A stretch of DNA of 29,347 nt from positions 1 to 29,347 of IMG/VR virus record IMGVR_UViG_3300025889_000670; one strand, 5' to 3'. Positions 13,756 through 22,552 of this stretch are shown here, piece by piece (within the stretch, counting starts at the first letter, position 1; every line of letters starts with the position of its first letter). The stretch comes from a virus. Both the position numbers and the translations under genes were made by a program. The notes beneath the pieces are model-generated. The model did not search any database, was not told the DNA's origin, and saw nothing but the letters and a program-made list of their open reading frames with translations.

Positions 13756-13767
13756 AAAATCGATTTT
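13756..13767. promoter_or_regulatory. 12-bp palindrome AAAATCGATTTT
   Basis: A perfect 12-bp inverted repeat centred on ATCGAT. The two centres are 32 bp apart, about three helical turns, which would place both on one face of the DNA. Confidence 0.4.
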
Positions 13768-13813
13768 TTGATATGACGTTTTTATAACGCCTATAATATA
13801 ATAAATAAAAATA

Positions 13814-13838
13814 GGGGAATCACGTTTAAGTGTTCCCC
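13814..13838 (-). terminator. Late operon terminator
   Basis: GGGGAA pairs with TTCCCC, and CAC pairs with GTG past a one-base bulge. On the minus strand the hairpin is followed by TATTTTTATTTATT. It lies 22 bases after the stop of the last fibre gene (13860). Confidence 0.7.
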
Positions 13839-13859
13839 TTTTAGAAAATATATAAAATA

Positions 13860-14732
13860 TTAGTATTTGTATCTAATAATAAGGGTTCCAGAGCCACCTT
13901 TACCTCCTGTAGCACTAACAGTATCACTATTGGCGCCACCTCCTCCGCCTGCTCCTAAACCATTAGTTCCAGGTTGAGCAGCTGTAATAGCATCAGCGCC
14001 ATTGCCTCCGCCTCCTGTACCACCAATACTTCTACCACCACCGCCACCTCCGGCATAGGTGATTCCATTTAACCAAGTATATCCATCACCTCCTTGTCCT
14101 TGACCATCGGTATTACCAGCTTCACCAGCACCACCTCCACCTCCACTATAAGGAGATGTTAAATTAGAACCATTACCTCCATTACTTCCTGTTGGTCCAG
14201 TAGCAGTACCTCCATTAGAAATGTTTGTAAAATCACTAAAACCACCACCTCCAGAACCTCCGTTATTTCCAGGAACACCATTTTGTGATGAACCAGCACC
14301 GCCCCCAAAAACTGTATATCCAAATGCTGTAGTATTATCTCCATTATAGGCTGGTGAACTACTAAATCCTCCATCACCTCCATCACCTACAGTAATAGGG
14401 TAAGTACCATCACTAATAGATTGGCTGGTTAATACTAATATACCTCCAGCACCTCCACCTCCAGCACGAGATTGAGCTGTTTGATTACTACCTTTACCAC
14501 CACCACCACCTCCTGCTACGAGGAGAATATCAAACTGAAAGTTATTGGTTTTAGAGAATGTAACATCAGATGAGCCTGATGGAAATGTGTAATATAAATA
14601 GCCATCTGCTTCGGTTACAGATGCACTTGGAGATGAAACAATATCATACCCAAATACAAGTTTATTACCTACGTATGCTTTTCTTCCAACATACATTTCA
14701 CCTATTTGATTTGTACCTACGTAAGTTGCCAT
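13860..14732 (-). CDS. Glycine-rich adhesin (gp38-like polyglycine protein)
   Basis: This is a 290-aa protein beginning MATYVGTNQIGEMYVGRKAY, then a small beta domain (DGYLYYTFPSGSSDVTF, DILLVAG) and a long part dominated by glycine-rich runs (GGGGGG, GGGGAGG, GGAGSSQNG, GGSGGGGF). Several runs alternate with short variable loops. This layout matches adhesins such as T-even gp38, in which packed polyglycine II helices carry the receptor-binding loops at the tip of the long fibre. The end is a short strand (GTLIIRYKY). The gene is last in the late operon, after the tail fibre gene. The adhesin role is inferred from composition and position. Confidence 0.7.
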   Translation of the reverse strand: MATYVGTNQIGEMYVGRKAYVGNKLVFGYDIVSSPSASVTEADGYLYYTFPSGSSDVTFSKTNNFQFDILLVAGGGGGGKGSNQTAQSRAGGGGAGGILVLTSQSISDGTYPITVGDGGDGGFSSSPAYNGDNTTAFGYTVFGGGAGSSQNGVPGNNGGSGGGGFSDFTNISNGGTATGPTGSNGGNGSNLTSPYSGGGGGAGEAGNTDGQGQGGDGYTWLNGITYAGGGGGGRSIGGTGGGGNGADAITAAQPGTNGLGAGGGGGANSDTVSATGGKGGSGTLIIRYKY

Positions 14733-14738
14733 GTATTT

Positions 14739-14918
14739 TTACTTTTTAGTTACGCGTGATTTATCGCGAGTCATCCACCAATCATATAATCTACTGAGAT
14801 TTAGAAGTACGCCAGTAAATACGAGAAAAAACGTGATTACATTTGTCCAATCCATCAATACAGCACCTAACGCTGTGATGGTTGTAAAGTTTGCTAATGT
14901 GTCTTTTATTGGTTCCAT
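14739..14918 (-). CDS. Small membrane protein (holin-like)
   Basis: This is a 59-aa protein, MEPIKDTLANFTTITALGAV, with the hydrophobic stretch LMDWTNVITFFLVFTGVLLN (residues 21-40) and a basic C-terminus (TRDKSRVTKK). It starts one base after the preceding gene's stop, so it is coupled. One or two membrane segments, a small size and a charged tail fit a holin, but antiholin or other membrane roles are equally possible. No endolysin gene is found beside it. Confidence 0.55.
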   Translation of the reverse strand: MEPIKDTLANFTTITALGAVLMDWTNVITFFLVFTGVLLNLSRLYDWWMTRDKSRVTKK

Positions 14919-14919
14919 A

Positions 14920-15744
14920 TTAGTAGGTATTTCTTGATAATGATGTTTGTAATGTATTCACTAATGTTGTAAATGTTCCAGCGTCAGCGTCTGTCAAACC
15001 ATCACCAATAGACATAAATGTGTATGTTGCTGTACAATATTCAGTTTGGTTTGTACCTCCGAATCCCTTAGCATTCAATACTAAATCACCATCAGCTGGG
15101 GAATACCATTGGTTAGTCTTTGTTGTATTGATAACCTTACTACCATTTCTCCAACCATTTTGTTGGTTAGTTCCATTAGAGTTTGCTATATAGAAACCTT
15201 GGTTTGATGGTGCTGTATATGGGGAATATGATGTTCCATCAAATAAAGCATAGAAGTCTGTATTACCATATCCAATAATCATTCCTGTTTCTTGAACAGC
15301 TAAGTTATATTGGGTGTCTGTAGAGGTATCTGTTTGATATAGCGAGAAGTGTGTATCACCTAAAGTCAAATCATTCCATGGGATAATGCCTGTTCTCGCA
15401 TAGCCACCAGAACCCCCACTTATTCTAATATTACCACTACCAGCAGCATTAGAGTGTGTCCAAGCATTACCTGTAGTGGCAAATCCTAAGTTATATCCTG
15501 TTGTAGGGTTTTTACCATCTAATGCGTGTGATGCTTCTACACCACCCATAAACAACCAAAATCCCTTCATTTGGGTATATAACCCATTTGATTTCATATC
15601 AACATAGAATGTATTGATAGAATTTTTTTCTGCGATTGATAATGTGCCTCCTTGGTTAGCTACTTCTGTAAAGTAATTTTGGGCATCTATATCATACGTA
15701 GGAGAAGGTGCACTTGGCCCCATAAATCCAAATGGACTGAACAT
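14920..15744 (-). CDS. Tail tip / lectin-like structural protein
   Basis: This is a 274-aa protein. The N-terminal part has the pattern EKNSINTFYVDMKSNGLYTQ, then MKGFWLFMGGVEASHALDGK, which resembles a conserved domain of phage tail proteins (A-helix, LK..GLW.KM...FVGGTA..H). This is followed by a beta-rich domain (FSLYQTDTSTDTQYNLAVQE) typical of concanavalin-like sugar-binding folds. It ends DGLTDADAGTFTTLVNTLQT. It sits in the fibre module after an 88-aa gene and before the holin-like gene. The role in receptor or cell-wall binding is inferred. Confidence 0.6.
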   Translation of the reverse strand: MFSPFGFMGPSAPSPTYDIDAQNYFTEVANQGGTLSIAEKNSINTFYVDMKSNGLYTQMKGFWLFMGGVEASHALDGKNPTTGYNLGFATTGNAWTHSNAAGSGNIRISGGSGGYARTGIIPWNDLTLGDTHFSLYQTDTSTDTQYNLAVQETGMIIGYGNTDFYALFDGTSYSPYTAPSNQGFYIANSNGTNQQNGWRNGSKVINTTKTNQWYSPADGDLVLNAKGFGGTNQTEYCTATYTFMSIGDGLTDADAGTFTTLVNTLQTSLSRNTY

Positions 15745-15747
15745 AGT

Positions 15748-16014
15748 TTACCAGATAACTGTTACACCTACTATAGTAGCCATTACGTTGATGATATAGT
15801 TATCATCTTCGCCCCACATTGATAGTAATGTTTCATCAACAACATCTTGTCCACTATACAATGTCTGTCCATCAGCTGATGTTAGAGTATATGAAAACGG
15901 CATTGATGTTTCAAATGGAACATACGAGGTTAGGAAACCAATAGTTGTAGCTGTTCCTGTTGTAAATCCAGTTCCTACAGTTACAGGCTGGATATTATAT
16001 AAGTTATTTGTCAT
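15748..16014 (-). CDS. Small fibre-module protein
   Basis: This is an 88-aa, likely beta-rich protein, MTNNLYNIQPVTVGTGFTTG, with SMPFSYTLTSADGQTLYSGQ in the middle and a hydrophobic C-terminus (YIINVMATIVGVTVIW). It lies between the long fibre and the lectin-like tail gene, spacing 12 and 3 bases. It may be a fibre-associated chaperone or attachment protein. No family recognised. Confidence 0.5.
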   Translation of the reverse strand: MTNNLYNIQPVTVGTGFTTGTATTIGFLTSYVPFETSMPFSYTLTSADGQTLYSGQDVVDETLLSMWGEDDNYIINVMATIVGVTVIW

Positions 16015-16026
16015 TTTATTTATATT

Positions 16027-18669
16027 TTAGCTAAAGTTTTTCAATCCTGTTGCTTGTAATGTTGTTCCGTCAAATGAAATAAATGTCATTACATCTACTT
16101 CTCCAGCACCTGTTGATACTGCGAATGCTGTTCCACCCTCAAACTCTACAGCTGCACTAAATGCGATTGTAGATGGAGTAGCGTTTTGTGTTATTTTCAC
16201 ATTGATTGTTTGTCCTGCCTGAATATTAGTAGGTGTCAATGTTGTTGAACCTCCAGCTGGCATTGTCAATGTAAAGAAGTTACCTAATGAACAATCCATT
16301 GTAGTTGTTCCTGCTGCATCAGCTAATGTATAAACACCTGCTGTTACTGAACCACTAATAGTTAGGTTTGGAACTACTACTTCATTGTCTTTACTTGTAG
16401 ATAACGCACTACCTCCTATGATTACACTATTGTTGTGACTATCAATAGTAGATGCGTTAGATGCGATAATATACGCGTTATTACTACCTGAAATATAGTT
16501 TAGGGCACCACCAATAACACCTTGGAGTGAACCACTATCTGTTTGTGAACCACTCGAGTTTAGTATTGTATTCCAAGATGTAAATGCACCTCCTGATATT
16601 GTTGTAGCACCGATTTGGTTGTCATAACCACCAATAATAATAGGTGTTCCGTTAGCACCGCTGTTAGATGTCCCTGTGCCTGTTCTACCAATTCTATTAC
16701 TTCGTCCACCAATAATACCTCCATATATTTCACGAGGATATCCGTTTGCAGCATCACCACCACCCCCACTAAAGTTTCGTATTGCATTTGATGAACCACC
16801 TAATATGAATGTGTTTTGAACTCCATTAGCCGAGATATTGTTGCTACCTCCACCTAATATAACAACACCAGCGTCATTACCACCATTGAATATATTAGAA
16901 CTTCCAGCAAAAATGCCAGAATAGGTTCCTCCATTCATATTATTTCCATTACCAGCTAATACAACGTTATAGTTTCCACTGATTTGGTTACTTTGTCCAC
17001 CACCAATAAAATGGTTATTACCACTACTAACAATGTTACTCGTACCACCACCAATAAAATTGAATCCACCACCTAATGTATTACCCTGTCCACCAGCAAT
17101 AGCACCTTTAGCTGAACTATTGGTAGATGAACCAGCACCTATAATAGCACCTCCATAACCACCAGATAATACGTTGTTTTCACCTGCTACAATACCACCG
17201 AATCTATAGTTGTTGATTTGGTTATTATATCCAGCAGCAACAATAGAATCACGTGATTCAACTGTTCCTACGATATCGTTTTGTTGTCCACCAATAATAG
17301 CTGCGTTGTATGTGTTAGCATTTGTGTTTGTAATATCGTTGTTTTCACCACCAATAACAACACTTCTAACAGCATTAGATACTATTGAACTACCTGTACC
17401 TGCTAAAATAGCTGACATTTGGGAGTTTACAATGTTATTTTCACCACCTAAAACAACACTACTATTACCAAGTGTTTGGTTAGATTGTCCAGCAAATAAT
17501 CCAGCGAATGTAGCACTAATAGTTCCACCATTAGAACCCATAATAACTGAACCATATGATGGAGAATTGATTGTGTTATTTTCTCCGTGAACAAATCCAC
17601 CATTAGCTGAACCATTATTGTTTCCTGTACCAAAAATAGTATTGGTATTACCTGCTGGTTTGTTTAATGTGTTTCCGTGTCCAACTTCTAATCCTGCAAA
17701 TTCATTGTATGAATCACTATTAACGTGGATATAACCACCTTTTAATGAAATATTAGCAGCTGTTGAACCAACATTAGTTACAGCGAGTGAACCACTGATT
17801 TCAGCTGAACCTGTATATGGGAATGGACTTACACCACCCTCTAAATATGATGCTGTAAGAGCGTATGAAGCTGATGTTGCTGTAGAGGCATTACCTAATA
17901 GTCCTGCTGATGCTGTAATAGCACCTAACAAATCAATACTACCTGTAGCAGTACTTCCTGCATCTAATACTTCTTGTAAAGGAATTGCTCCCACTACACT
18001 TGAACCTGAAATAACATATAATGTATTACTATCAGGGGTAGGTAAAGCACTATATTCTGCTTGTGTTAGGTATACAATATGATTGATTGCTTCACTTGCT
18101 GTTGGTGTAGTAAGGTTATCAATAACGTTACCACTAAATGAAGCACTATGTCTTAGGTATGAACCTGTTAAAATAATATCTACACCTGTTGCTACATTAC
18201 TATTATCTAATACTTCTTGTAATGTAGATGCACCTGCGTTTTCTGCGTATGACGCTGTAATAGCAAATGATGCTGTATCACTTAATACTGCGTGCGATGC
18301 TGATGTAGCTAATAAGGCTGTTGTAGCGAACGATGCTGATGTAGCACTAAAAGCAAAATCACTAATATCTGCGTGTGAAGCTGATGTTGCTGTAAATGCG
18401 AAATCACTTATTTCACTATGTGATGATGAAACTGCGTATGAAGCACTAACCACACTTTCAACATAGGATGCTGTTGTAGCTAAATCGGCTACTAATGCGT
18501 GTGATGCTGATGTGGAAGTTTGGGCATATGAAGCTGTTAGAGCATATGATGCTGTGACTTCCAAACTTGGAATCAAACTACCACTACCATCTGTAAGTTG
18601 TGAACCACTAATCTGGACTAAACCTTCATAGCTATCTTTAATATTTAATGGACCTAAGTTTCTTCCCAT
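16027..18669 (-). CDS. Long beta-roll tail fibre
   Basis: This is an 880-aa protein. The N-terminus MGRNLGPLNIKDSYEGLVQI matches the start of T4-like cyanophage fibre proteins. Residues 38-145 are tandem SASYA/TASYA repeats (for example TASYALTASYA, FTATSASHADISDFAF), likely a trimeric stalk. From about residue 325 to 690 come short repeats of the GSNN, GGENN and GGxSN type (VVLGGENNIVN, GIVAGENNVL), like YadA-type beta-roll heads. The C-terminal about 110 residues (TTTMDCSLGNFFTLTMPAGG) form a conserved beta cap. It is probably a trimer. It is preceded by the connector gene with one base between. Confidence 0.75.
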   Translation of the reverse strand: MGRNLGPLNIKDSYEGLVQISGSQLTDGSGSLIPSLEVTASYALTASYAQTSTSASHALVADLATTASYVESVVSASYAVSSSHSEISDFAFTATSASHADISDFAFSATSASFATTALLATSASHAVLSDTASFAITASYAENAGASTLQEVLDNSNVATGVDIILTGSYLRHSASFSGNVIDNLTTPTASEAINHIVYLTQAEYSALPTPDSNTLYVISGSSVVGAIPLQEVLDAGSTATGSIDLLGAITASAGLLGNASTATSASYALTASYLEGGVSPFPYTGSAEISGSLAVTNVGSTAANISLKGGYIHVNSDSYNEFAGLEVGHGNTLNKPAGNTNTIFGTGNNNGSANGGFVHGENNTINSPSYGSVIMGSNGGTISATFAGLFAGQSNQTLGNSSVVLGGENNIVNSQMSAILAGTGSSIVSNAVRSVVIGGENNDITNTNANTYNAAIIGGQQNDIVGTVESRDSIVAAGYNNQINNYRFGGIVAGENNVLSGGYGGAIIGAGSSTNSSAKGAIAGGQGNTLGGGFNFIGGGTSNIVSSGNNHFIGGGQSNQISGNYNVVLAGNGNNMNGGTYSGIFAGSSNIFNGGNDAGVVILGGGSNNISANGVQNTFILGGSSNAIRNFSGGGGDAANGYPREIYGGIIGGRSNRIGRTGTGTSNSGANGTPIIIGGYDNQIGATTISGGAFTSWNTILNSSGSQTDSGSLQGVIGGALNYISGSNNAYIIASNASTIDSHNNSVIIGGSALSTSKDNEVVVPNLTISGSVTAGVYTLADAAGTTTMDCSLGNFFTLTMPAGGSTTLTPTNIQAGQTINVKITQNATPSTIAFSAAVEFEGGTAFAVSTGAGEVDVMTFISFDGTTLQATGLKNFS
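18235..18558 (-). repeat. SASYA tandem repeats in fibre gene
   Basis: Codons 38-145 carry repeated SASHA, SASYA and TASYA units, including two near copies of ISDFAF-TATSASHAD. The DNA copies are diverged, with similar words such as GCGTGTGAAGCTGATGTTGC. They are likely to be recombination-prone in fibre evolution. Confidence 0.6.
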
Positions 18670-18670
18670 T

Positions 18671-19291
18671 TTACTTTATATTAACGTTTGAACCCCAAGG
18701 AAATTGAGGATATCTTGAATCTGCAATACGTAAACCAGCTTCTACTGCTTGTTGATAATGTGCTGCTGAACGTGCGTTTCTACCAAATACAATTGGTGAA
18801 CGGAATTGATTACCATAATCAGGCCACTGTTCATACAACTTGTTAGCTGAATTCAATTCAGGGAATAATGACATCTCCTGATTGATATATAATGCTAATT
18901 TTTGAGCGTAGAACTCCATTTTATTTTCAACGTTTTGACGCTTTACATCATACATTGTTCTATCTACGTTGATACTGTTTTCTCCACCAGTTGGGGTAAG
19001 TAAGCCGTTATTTCGTGGTCTCATATAGATTGCGTCTAATGCCTCGTAATAAGCGGCATATAGTAGAAAGTCCTGAATATAGGCATCTACCAAATGTTTA
19101 TAATCACCTGTTAATGTGTCGGTGTCAATTTTTTCTAAGATAGCATCATAGAGTTTAGTTCCAATAATTCTCTGTAATGAAATATCTTGTGCTTCTCTAA
19201 TAGCATTCTTAATCAACGCTGTATCTACAGAATCATTGATATCTGTAAATTGGCGTAATTTAGCTTCGCTAATGATAAATGTTGTTGTCAT
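18671..19291 (-). CDS. Head-tail connector-like protein
   Basis: This is a 206-aa protein, helical at the start (SEAKLRQFTDINDSVDTALI), then KNAIREAQDISLQRIIGTKL and YDAILEKIDTDTLTG, the pattern of connector proteins often found after the portal in Bacteroidota phages (similar to the family I know as DUF6712). The middle (IQDFLLYAAYYEALDAIYMR) is a long helix. The C-terminus has EQWPDYGNQFRSPIV and ends in a Tyr/Pro-rich segment. It overlaps the portal stop by one base and precedes the fibre gene. Function as an adaptor between portal and tail is inferred. Confidence 0.6.
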   Translation of the reverse strand: MTTTFIISEAKLRQFTDINDSVDTALIKNAIREAQDISLQRIIGTKLYDAILEKIDTDTLTGDYKHLVDAYIQDFLLYAAYYEALDAIYMRPRNNGLLTPTGGENSINVDRTMYDVKRQNVENKMEFYAQKLALYINQEMSLFPELNSANKLYEQWPDYGNQFRSPIVFGRNARSAAHYQQAVEAGLRIADSRYPQFPWGSNVNIK

Positions 19292-20547
19292 TATACTAAG
19301 GGTAATTCGGTTACAGGGTTATTTAGTCCTCCATTAGCTTCAATATCTGCTGTTTCGATATCAGCTTCTAATTCAGAGTCTTCACCTACTTCAGCGTCGA
19401 TTGAGGTTACAACATCTGTTTCCTCTTCACCATCACTAAATAGTTTCAATTGTTGAATACCTAAGGTAATTTCTAATTCTGGGTATTTCATTTCGAGTAA
19501 GTCCTCGAATACTGCTAAGATATCTTGTTGGAATGGTCTAATAACTGTGTTTACTAATAGTAAGTAAGCATCAATTACTTCTTCTCTACCACCTAATTGT
19601 CCCTCAGTTTTGATACCTAAAATCATAGGACTTGTAATTCTATGAGCAGTAAGGATCTTTTGTGTTACCATATCATTGATGGTAATATAATAATCATCAC
19701 TTCCATTTGAATTGATAGGAGTGATTACGGGTGCGTTTTCTGGACTATCAACGTCCATATACATTAGAGAACCTGCGTTATTCGTGCCAGAATACTGGAG
19801 TTGAAGCATTCGCTCTATCGCTTCACGTTCGTCCTCATTTGCGTTAGTAAACGTCGTTATAGCCAATGAAGGAGCAAGTCCATTTTGAATGTTGTTGATG
19901 TGGAAATTATCTACTTCCTGGTCTAAAGCAATTACTCTAAGAGCACCTACATAATCAGGTAATGGATAATACATCATACCTGGACGATATGGTTTGTAAA
20001 CTAATATTTGTTTAGCTTCCTCGTTTGCTTTTCTTGAATTGTAAACAGGTAAATATGGTAAATTATCAATTGAAACATTACCATAATTGTTTCCATATCT
20101 GTAATTCGTAGCCCATTCATCACTGATATAATAACCAGGAATTTGACCACGATAATTTTTTTCTTTAGCACGTAACCACGAGAAATCAATGTGGTATACT
20201 TCTGCTATTTTTGTTCTGGATTTATTCCAAATAACTTCTAAACTAAATCCACCATATAGTTTGAAGTCAACAGCTACTTTCTTCAATAAGTCGTTCCACG
20301 ATTCACCTGTTGAGTTAGCTACATCTAATACGAATTCAGGATCAGCTGTTAAACCTTCACCTACAATTCCGTCCACAATAGCGTTTACACAGGTATTGTG
20401 GATAGAACTATTATTATATAATTCAATTAGTTCCTGAGGAAATGAGTTATACTGACCGAACGAAACAAAATCCTTGTTTTTCTTTTCGGTAATATTAGTA
20501 CGCTCATTGACGTCCTTAGTTATATTTGCGAATTTTAGTTTATCCAT
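19291..20547 (-). CDS. Portal protein
   Basis: This is a 418-aa protein. Markers are FGQYNSFPQELIELYNNSSI near the N-terminus, then IHNTCVNAIVDGIVGEG, WNDLLKKVAVDFKLYGGFSL, then HIDFSWLRAKEKN, LYGG-type and ILTAHRITSPMILGIKTEGQ, with the LGIKTEGQLGG helix of portal proteins, and a C-terminal acidic tail (TSIDAEVGEDSELEADIETA). These features and length match HK97-type portals. Twelve copies would form the DNA entry vertex. It follows the 148-aa gene with an 8-base overlap and precedes the connector. Unusually, it lies after the capsid gene and far from terL. Confidence 0.85.
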   Translation of the reverse strand: MDKLKFANITKDVNERTNITEKKNKDFVSFGQYNSFPQELIELYNNSSIHNTCVNAIVDGIVGEGLTADPEFVLDVANSTGESWNDLLKKVAVDFKLYGGFSLEVIWNKSRTKIAEVYHIDFSWLRAKEKNYRGQIPGYYISDEWATNYRYGNNYGNVSIDNLPYLPVYNSRKANEEAKQILVYKPYRPGMMYYPLPDYVGALRVIALDQEVDNFHINNIQNGLAPSLAITTFTNANEDEREAIERMLQLQYSGTNNAGSLMYMDVDSPENAPVITPINSNGSDDYYITINDMVTQKILTAHRITSPMILGIKTEGQLGGREEVIDAYLLLVNTVIRPFQQDILAVFEDLLEMKYPELEITLGIQQLKLFSDGEEETDVVTSIDAEVGEDSELEADIETADIEANGGLNNPVTELPLV

Positions 20548-20986
20548 TGTATGTTATATAAGTTCCATTTTCATCTGGGGATACATATTGTTTGATGTTG
20601 GATTCATTTGAGCCTGAAACATATGCTCTATCTGAATATAATAAAACATCTGGTATTAAGTAACCTGCTGTGTCCCATACTTCATCATATGAATTCCAAG
20701 CTGTATTTACTTGATTCCAAATAGCATCTACAAATGCTCCTGTAAATACATCAATGTTATATTGTCCGCTTGGTGATGGTACTTGACTACCACTATTCTG
20801 GAAAATTAACCAATGTGTATATGCTGTAGGACTCGATACTGTAGTAACCTCAATTAAACCATTTGAATTATCATATGATTGAGAATACGACAATACTAAC
20901 TCATCATAATAACCACTACCCGTATTGACTACATCAATATAAGCAGCATTAGTGTTGGTAGTTTGTGATTTATCGAACTGTAGCAT
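20540..20986 (-). CDS. Structural or decoration-like protein
   Basis: This is a 148-aa protein, MLQFDKSQTTNTNAAYIDVV, beta-rich (GYYDELVLSYSQSYDNSNGL), then AYTHWLIFQNSGSQV and VDAIWNQVNTAWNSYDEV, and ending NIKQYVSPDENGTYITYNG. The ending with QYVSPDEN and TYITYNG is shared with tail or decoration proteins of Bacteroidota phages. It lies between the probable tail tube and portal. A hairpin (21014-21039) precedes it. The exact role is unknown. Confidence 0.5.
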   Translation of the reverse strand: MLQFDKSQTTNTNAAYIDVVNTGSGYYDELVLSYSQSYDNSNGLIEVTTVSSPTAYTHWLIFQNSGSQVPSPSGQYNIDVFTGAFVDAIWNQVNTAWNSYDEVWDTAGYLIPDVLLYSDRAYVSGSNESNIKQYVSPDENGTYITYNG

Positions 20987-21013
20987 TATTTACAATGTAT
21001 TGAATATTAGGTT

Positions 21014-21039
21014 AGGGGTCACGCCGAAACGCAACCCCT
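21014..21039 (-). terminator. Hairpin after probable tail tube gene
   Basis: On the minus strand AGGGGTTGCG pairs with CGTGACCCCT, a 10-bp stem with two GU pairs and a 6-base loop TTTCGG. It lies 16 bases after the stop of the 180-aa gene, with no T tract. It may trim expression or stabilise the abundant capsid/tube mRNA. Confidence 0.5.
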
Positions 21040-21054
21040 TTCCCAATTTTTATT

Positions 21055-21597
21055 TTAGCTTACAGTGATACCATCCATTGCAGCTGATAAGCTACCAGAG
21101 ATTTCACTTGCTGGGTTTGGTTCTTGACCTGTGAAAGTAAGATTATAGCCGTTCAAATCACCGAATGCTGTTCCAGTAGCACCTGTGCCACTTAGTAATT
21201 GCATACCTCTATCTTGACCTAACAACCAGTACTGACCTACGCCATCTACTGTTCCATTGTTAGTCTCAACGATAACTTTGAGATTTGGGTTTTGAGCTAA
21301 TACCTTAATTTGGTTACGAGTTGAACTCTGTAATTTGAAGAATACCGCGTTTACTGTTTGTTCGTAGTAAACTGTTCCGTTTTCTGGTGCTGCTGTAATA
21401 GCTTCACTATAATCGGAAGTTTGACGGAATAATTCGAATTTGAAGAACTCACCTGAACCTGTAATTCCGCTAATTACACCTTCACTTGCTGTATTTACAG
21501 TGGTGATAGAACCAGATAAGATGTAAAGATTGGTGATTCCACCCACATTGTCACGACAACCGAGGGTAAATCCTGCTATAATATCACATGTTGACAT
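21055..21597 (-). CDS. Probable major tail tube protein
   Basis: This is a 180-aa beta-rich protein with no helical domain. It begins MSTCDIIAGFTLGCRDNVGG and contains RNQIKVLAQNPNLKVIVETN, YWLLGQDRGMQLLSGTG and GDLNGYNLTFTGQEPNPASE. The last is the typical pattern (GDLNGYNLTFTGEEPxPA) of tube proteins I have seen in Bacteroidota siphophages. It directly follows the major capsid gene. If it is the tube, it would polymerise to make the tail, with length set by the tape measure. The alternative is a head decoration protein. No sheath gene is visible. Confidence 0.5.
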   Translation of the reverse strand: MSTCDIIAGFTLGCRDNVGGITNLYILSGSITTVNTASEGVISGITGSGEFFKFELFRQTSDYSEAITAAPENGTVYYEQTVNAVFFKLQSSTRNQIKVLAQNPNLKVIVETNNGTVDGVGQYWLLGQDRGMQLLSGTGATGTAFGDLNGYNLTFTGQEPNPASEISGSLSAAMDGITVS

Positions 21598-21624
21598 AAT
21601 ATTCTGGTTTTTTTAGGTTAATAA

Positions 21625-22530
21625 TTAGGCTACGTCGTTTGATACCCAGAACTCAGGGAACGCGATGTTAACACCGAGTTTAGTAGAGATTCTGTGCTTC
21701 AATTGATCACTGTTGATGTCGTACCAAAGTTGGAACTCGCTAAAGTCGCTCATAAGGTCAGTACCAGCAACGATTTGCTTGGCTGGGCCTAATACGATAC
21801 GACCTGAACCCTGAAGACCTACTGTACCAACAATCTTAGCATTTTGGAATGGCATACCGATTTCGAGGATACCACCGCGGTTAGAGATTGATACTGGGTC
21901 AAACCAGAAGTTGTTTTGTGTACGGATGTTAGAGATCAATGAACGGAAACCAGAAACTGACATGAAGAAAGTCAAATCTTCTCTATCAGCAACATCTGAA
22001 GATAATGCAGCAAGCATAGTCTCGAGGTTAGCCAAAGTGTAGTCGCCTGTTCCAGCTGTAACAACACCTGCTGTAGAACCAGAGATGATTGTCTTCAAGC
22101 CATAAGCAGCAGCGCAACCAGCTTGGTCACCACTCCAGATAAACTGGTCATTTGCTTTTTGGAATTGGTTAACTAACAATTCAGAGTAAGTAGAGGCCAT
22201 TCTGAAGGTCTCGTTGTAAGAACCTGGAGCTAATTCTGCAATACCGAGGTATGTGCGGTCCATATCCTTTAAGCACAATCCGTCGAATGAAGTACGAGGA
22301 CATACTGTGATGTTTCTTTGAGTGTAGGTTAAAGAACCAGAAGGAGTGCTAACGCAAGTGCCACTTTGTAACACGAGGTCAACTTCCATCAAGTTAATTG
22401 GTTCTTGATACTTTACACCCTCTTTTACAGTGATATACTCCATAGTAGAGCCACCGTAAACTAATTTTGCCAACAAAGGTCCTGCAACCTCGTTGTTAAA
22501 ATCGGCAAGTGCTGTTAAATCTAAAGCCAT
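21625..22530 (-). CDS. Major capsid protein (HK97 fold)
   Basis: This is a 301-aa protein. Its N-terminus is MALDLTALADFNNEVAGPLL, then AKLVYGGSTMEYITVKEGVK, the pattern KLVYGGxTMEYIxxxEGVK followed by INLMEVDLVLQSGTC. The C-terminal half has FEILDAS-like helices, FMSVSGFRSLISNIRTQNNF and GMPFQNAKIVGTVGLQGSGR, ending LKHRISTKLGVNIAFPEFWV. The length, position after a scaffold-like gene and before the portal, and a beta-rich C-terminus fit an HK97-fold capsid. There is no N-terminal scaffold delta-domain, consistent with a separate scaffold gene. It is the likely most abundant virion protein. Confidence 0.8.
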   Translation of the reverse strand: MALDLTALADFNNEVAGPLLAKLVYGGSTMEYITVKEGVKYQEPINLMEVDLVLQSGTCVSTPSGSLTYTQRNITVCPRTSFDGLCLKDMDRTYLGIAELAPGSYNETFRMASTYSELLVNQFQKANDQFIWSGDQAGCAAAYGLKTIISGSTAGVVTAGTGDYTLANLETMLAALSSDVADREDLTFFMSVSGFRSLISNIRTQNNFWFDPVSISNRGGILEIGMPFQNAKIVGTVGLQGSGRIVLGPAKQIVAGTDLMSDFSEFQLWYDINSDQLKHRISTKLGVNIAFPEFWVSNDVA

Positions 22531-22552
22531 TTTATTTAATTTATTTTATTGA

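Larger units (their letters stand above)
13588..13859 (-). promoter_or_regulatory. Non-coding region before the first gene
   Basis: These 272 bases hold no gene. They contain the late terminator (13814-13838), a palindrome at 13756-13767, a palindrome at 13723-13736 (both centred on ATCGAT, 32 bp apart), a short CACACGAGTGT repeat and AT-rich tracts. No clear TTG-N20-TAnnTTTG promoter is seen here, in contrast to the six sites at 6-8.5 kb. It probably carries the promoter and control sites of the sigma-factor-like gene, and perhaps a replication origin or packaging site; these roles are inferred. Confidence 0.5.

Noticed and set aside
13741-13760. TTGACA plus TATAAT promoter on the minus strand near 13754
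   Set aside because: TTGACA and TATAAT occur, but with only 6 bases between them instead of about 17, so they cannot act together as a standard promoter.
18083-18466. Long plus-strand open frame in the fibre gene
   Set aside because: It is the reverse reading of the SASYA repeat region. Repeats keep the opposite frame free of stops. There is no leader or neighbouring plus-strand gene.
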